Shown here piece by piece: positions 60,655-64,000 of a stretch of 64,000 nt of DNA. This DNA is from Saururus chinensis. Lineage: Eukaryota > Streptophyta > Magnoliopsida > Piperales > Saururaceae. The position numbers and the translations under genes are program-made. Numbering within the stretch: position 1 is the stretch's first letter; each line of letters starts with the position of its first letter. Where the stretch lies: contig CP141141.1 of NCBI GenBank assembly GCA_035235625.1, positions 42,307,719-42,371,718 on the forward strand. The letters are read 5' to 3'. The notes beneath the pieces were generated by a model. That model saw nothing but the letters and a program-made list of their open reading frames with translations, was not told where the DNA came from and ran no database searches.

Positions 60655-63256
60655 ATTTTTTTTTTACCAAAATAGACCTAAATAAAATATGTGCACAGGT
60701 CTACTGTAATTCCCAAAGTAGATCTATGCACATGTGAGGCTGGCGGCTCATATGAAAAAATTATTTGTCTACCTCTTGTGTTTTTCCTCCACTTGATAGG
60801 ACAATAAGTCCAGTCCGGTGGTAATATTCCAACCCTCGCTGGCCACTGCCAGAAGCATTTTAGCCCAGTCCAATGAAGATCCACTATCGGTTCTGCCATC
60901 GTCAACCATCAGAGTTCCCATTAGAAAAACATTCCAACCTCGTCTTGATGCCACCCTCTCCATCTCTCGAGATGGGCTCCTTGCTCCAAACAGCATCATT
61001 GCCATACATGTCCTCCTGTACGGCACCACCCTGCAGGCTTGAATAGTTTCCCATGATGTACTTGTGATTGTATAAGCTAGAAGTCGAGAACAAACCGGCA
61101 AAAATAAACCCTAGTTTGAGATGTATCTCTTCTTGGTTGGAAGTGTTGTTCTTGCCTGAAAGTTTTGTTGTATAGCCATTTCCAAATAGGCAAGGTAGAC
61201 TTTGGTGAAGTTTTTTTGTGGCATGAGAGAAGTACATAATAGAATAGTGTGAAGTAAAAGAAGACCAAATACCAAAAGGAAAATAAGCAAAATGCCAAAT
61301 ACTATATAACTAAACTTAAACAAAAATAACAAAAACTAAGCAGAATACCAAATGTAATACTTAATTAGAAAAATAACAACCTTAAATACACATATAGCAA
61401 AAATGAATACCGAAAAACTTAAATTCAACTACATAATACTAATAAACCAAAATCAAACACGAAATCAAACTTAAATACCATATATAATTATTAAAATATG
61501 ATAATCACCATATTATGTCATCAATTTCATGATGATTTGAAATATACAAACACACTATGAAGAATGTTATGTATTAATAATATGATGAAAACATTAATGT
61601 ATGAGCAATGATACACTAAACCAAAAATGACATTCTCATTGTTAACGCAATGTCATATTACATCATGTTTTCAAAGATACAGTGATTAACATAGTTGTTT
61701 TATCACATATACAATTTTTCGTAACTTGAAAAGAAAAGTATTTATGTGTCTTAATCCAAAGGACTAAGTAGGGGAGAAAAAGCAAGAAGCCAGATCCAAT
61801 CTAAGTTGAATCATATATGTGAGGATAATTTATCCAAAATGAAAATTTTCACACTTATTATCGGCTTATCCAATTAAAAAAAGAAGGGTCATAATCTGGC
61901 ATGATATCAATGTCCCAATGGAGGCAAAAATTTTCTAGGGGCTGAAGTCTATGAAATAATTGTAGGAGTTTATCTTATGGTTGACGAGAAAAATTGTGAA
62001 TGGCAAATATATTACTTTTCTCAATCGGATAGACATATAATAAGTGTGATAATTGACATTCCAGATAAATTATCCTCACATATATGGTTCAACTTGGATT
62101 GGATTTGATTTCTTGCCATTTCTACCCTACTTACTCCTCCTAATCAAGACACATGAATACCTTTGTTTTCAAGTTATAAGAAATTGTATGTGTGATGACA
62201 CAACTATGTTAATTACTGTATCTTTCAAAACACGATGAATATGATGTGGTGTTAACAATGATAATATTATTTTTGGTTTAACATGTCATTGCTCATACGA
62301 TAATGTTTCCATCATGTTATCGATAACACAACATTCTTCATAGCGTGTTCGTGTATTTCGAATCATCATGTAATTGATGACATGATGTGGTAAATATCAT
62401 ATTTTAATAATTGAAGATGGTATTTAAGTCTAGTTTTGTGTTCAATTTTGGTTTATTTTTATTATGCAGTTGAATTTAGGTTTTTTGGTATTCACTTTTT
62501 CTATATGTGTGTTTAAGGTTGGTATTCTGGTGATTAAGTATCACATTTGGTATTCTACTTAATTTTTGTAATTTTCATTTAACTTTGGTTATTTGGCCGA
62601 TATTTGATATTCTATTTGTTTGCCTTTTGGTAATTTATAGTCTTTTACTTTACACTCTTTTGTTATGAACTTCTCCCATGCCACAAAAAAACTTCACCGG
62701 AGTCCCCGCCTTTCCCATTTGAAAAGGTTGTATAACAAAACTTTTAGACAATAGCAAAACTTCCATACAAGAAGAAAGACATTTGGGATTTCAAACTATG
62801 GTTTCATTTTTGTGGGTTTGTTTCGGGCTTATGCAATCACAAGTGGCGAGAGGGATATGCTGTATGGTGCGACCGGATAGGAGGAAGTGTAGAGCAACAA
62901 TGTCGTGTGGAGTGAGGAGCATGCCTTTCGATGGAGAGGGCAGCATGGGAGAGGATGGTGAGGTAGAAAAGTTTCTCTAACCAGAACTCCGGTGGCCAGT
63001 GAGGGCAGAACTGGTGATGAATCTTGTCGGACTGGACTAAAATGGTTTTGGCAATGGCTGGCGAAAGCTGAAATGTTCACACTGTATTGGACTTATTATC
63101 TTGGCAAGAAGAGGAAAAACTTAGGGGGTAGACAAGGTCATTTTCCTGCACGAGCTACCAACTTTACATGTGCACAACTACTTTAATAATTATAACAAAC
63201 ATGTGCATATATTTTGTATTCCTTGAGAATTTAAGTCTATTTTGGTAAAAAAATTC
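60655..63256. mobile_element. 2.6 kb giant inverted repeat (foldback unit)
   Basis: The left arm (about 60655-61878) and right arm (about 62017-63256) are inverted copies around a loop of about 138 bp. Matching outer ends are TTTTTTACCAAAATAGAC and GTCTATTTTGGTAAAAAA. Inner matches include GATAATTTATCC with ATATGTGAGG, read inversely on the right. Both arms also share a less AT-rich block (60760-61080 and 62830-63140) that looks like a duplicated gene fragment (GACTGGGCTAAAATG, TATACAATCACAAGT). Arms have diverged by many substitutions and small indels. No transposase was seen and no target duplication could be fixed. Confidence 0.85.
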
Positions 63257-64000
63257 TTTATTAAACCTTAGAGTTCATGCTTATTTAGAAGTGAATTATT
63301 CAAAAAAATACTCGCTTGTTCCATATTAAATTTCTAAATTATTTTTTAAAAATAAGTTATTTTAAAAAATAAATTAAAAGTAGTTTAATTTTGAAAGTAA
63401 ATAAGAGACTTAATATATATATAAGATTGGGGGAAATTTTTTTAGGTACATAAAACAAAAATCTGTTGCATTTTGGAAGCCAATCTCGCTAAGTTATGTG
63501 TCTCACCAAACCCATTAATTGAAAGCGGCGAAGGAGGGATGAAACTAGACGATAGACATGAAGGAGACAGGGCCTGCATTGGGTGGTGCAATGATTGCAA
63601 GTTTCAACCCATGTTAGTCAGCAAGTAGGGATATGACTTTGCTTGTGGATCAAACCTGACATTGGCTCTATTTTCTGCTATCATGTCCCACTTTGCTACC
63701 TTCTTCCCGCCACAGTTGCTCTCATCTGACATCTCCCACGGTCCCACTTCCTTTTTTAAATGTTTATAAGTATAAATTTGAATAGCAAAAAAGCAGTCTT
63801 AAATACAATTAGCAAACGTGCCGTCCATTCTCTCCCAACCCTTTGTCCATTTCGCAACTCAATCCAACAGTAAAAAGGGAAAAATTGGTTAAACTTGTAA
63901 AGAGCATTTTCTACAGTAGCGTTTTTCGATGACAAGGATAAAAGCTAGCGCGGGCGGGGTATGTTGGGAGTATCCTCAAAACACCCTCCACGCATGGATG
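63257..64000. other. Right end of window, no gene recognised
   Basis: AT-rich. CTCGCTTGTTCCATATTAAA at 63312 resembles the start of a Stowaway-like element, but no paired end was defined. Confidence 0.4.

Noticed and set aside
1..64000. CRISPR arrays, bacterial operons, rRNA genes, organelle insertions
   Set aside because: No regularly spaced repeat-spacer pattern or recognisable rRNA or organelle sequence was seen. Tandem arrays here are minisatellites in transposons. tRNA detection by eye is unreliable, so absence of tRNA genes is not claimed.

Overview
The window is nuclear DNA of a flowering plant. It has spliced genes with GT-AG introns, plant-specific families (an intronless clade-A AHL protein, a plant UBP15-19-type deubiquitinase, an atypical aspartic protease) and a dense load of plant transposons. 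Two intact intronless genes are very GC-rich while the spliced genes are AT-rich. That bimodality suggests a monocot, probably not a grass, but this is inference.

Layout. 1-1855: probable 3' part of a long LTR entering from the left. 2661-5179 (minus): a small five-exon SecE-like gene whose exons are mostly too short to stand out as ORFs. 7.0-9.2 kb: GC-rich tandem repeats and a 5'-truncated ANTH-domain gene fragment between short palindromic repeats. 9.2-13.2 kb: AT-rich DNA with MITEs. 13411-14709 (minus): intact AED3-type aspartic protease. 15.0-35.9 kb: a complex tandem duplication of a roughly 4-5 kb P+Q segment. It was later inflated by two long solo LTRs (3.5 and 5.0 kb), two related hAT-type elements and several MITEs, most with readable target-site duplications and some with an empty site in the sister copy. 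An expansin exon pseudogene lies between the last two copies. 37674-44692 (plus): an 11-exon UBP with MYND zinc finger. 48116-48946 (plus): an AHL AT-hook/PPC protein. 49-64 kb: gene-poor, with a broken CYP75B-like P450 fragment at 55.8-56.2 kb, PIF/Harbinger-like, hAT-like and Stowaway-like MITEs, and a 2.6 kb near-symmetrical inverted repeat at 60.65-63.26 kb.

The four intact genes (SecE-like, aspartic protease, UBP, AHL) have unrelated roles: plastid membrane protein insertion, secreted proteolysis, deubiquitination and chromatin-linked regulation. Nothing in their arrangement suggests a cluster or pathway. The most informative part is the 15-36 kb block, where duplicated copies let the insertions be ordered in time. 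I found no CRISPR array, operon, rRNA or confident tRNA gene, and no retrotransposon polyprotein.
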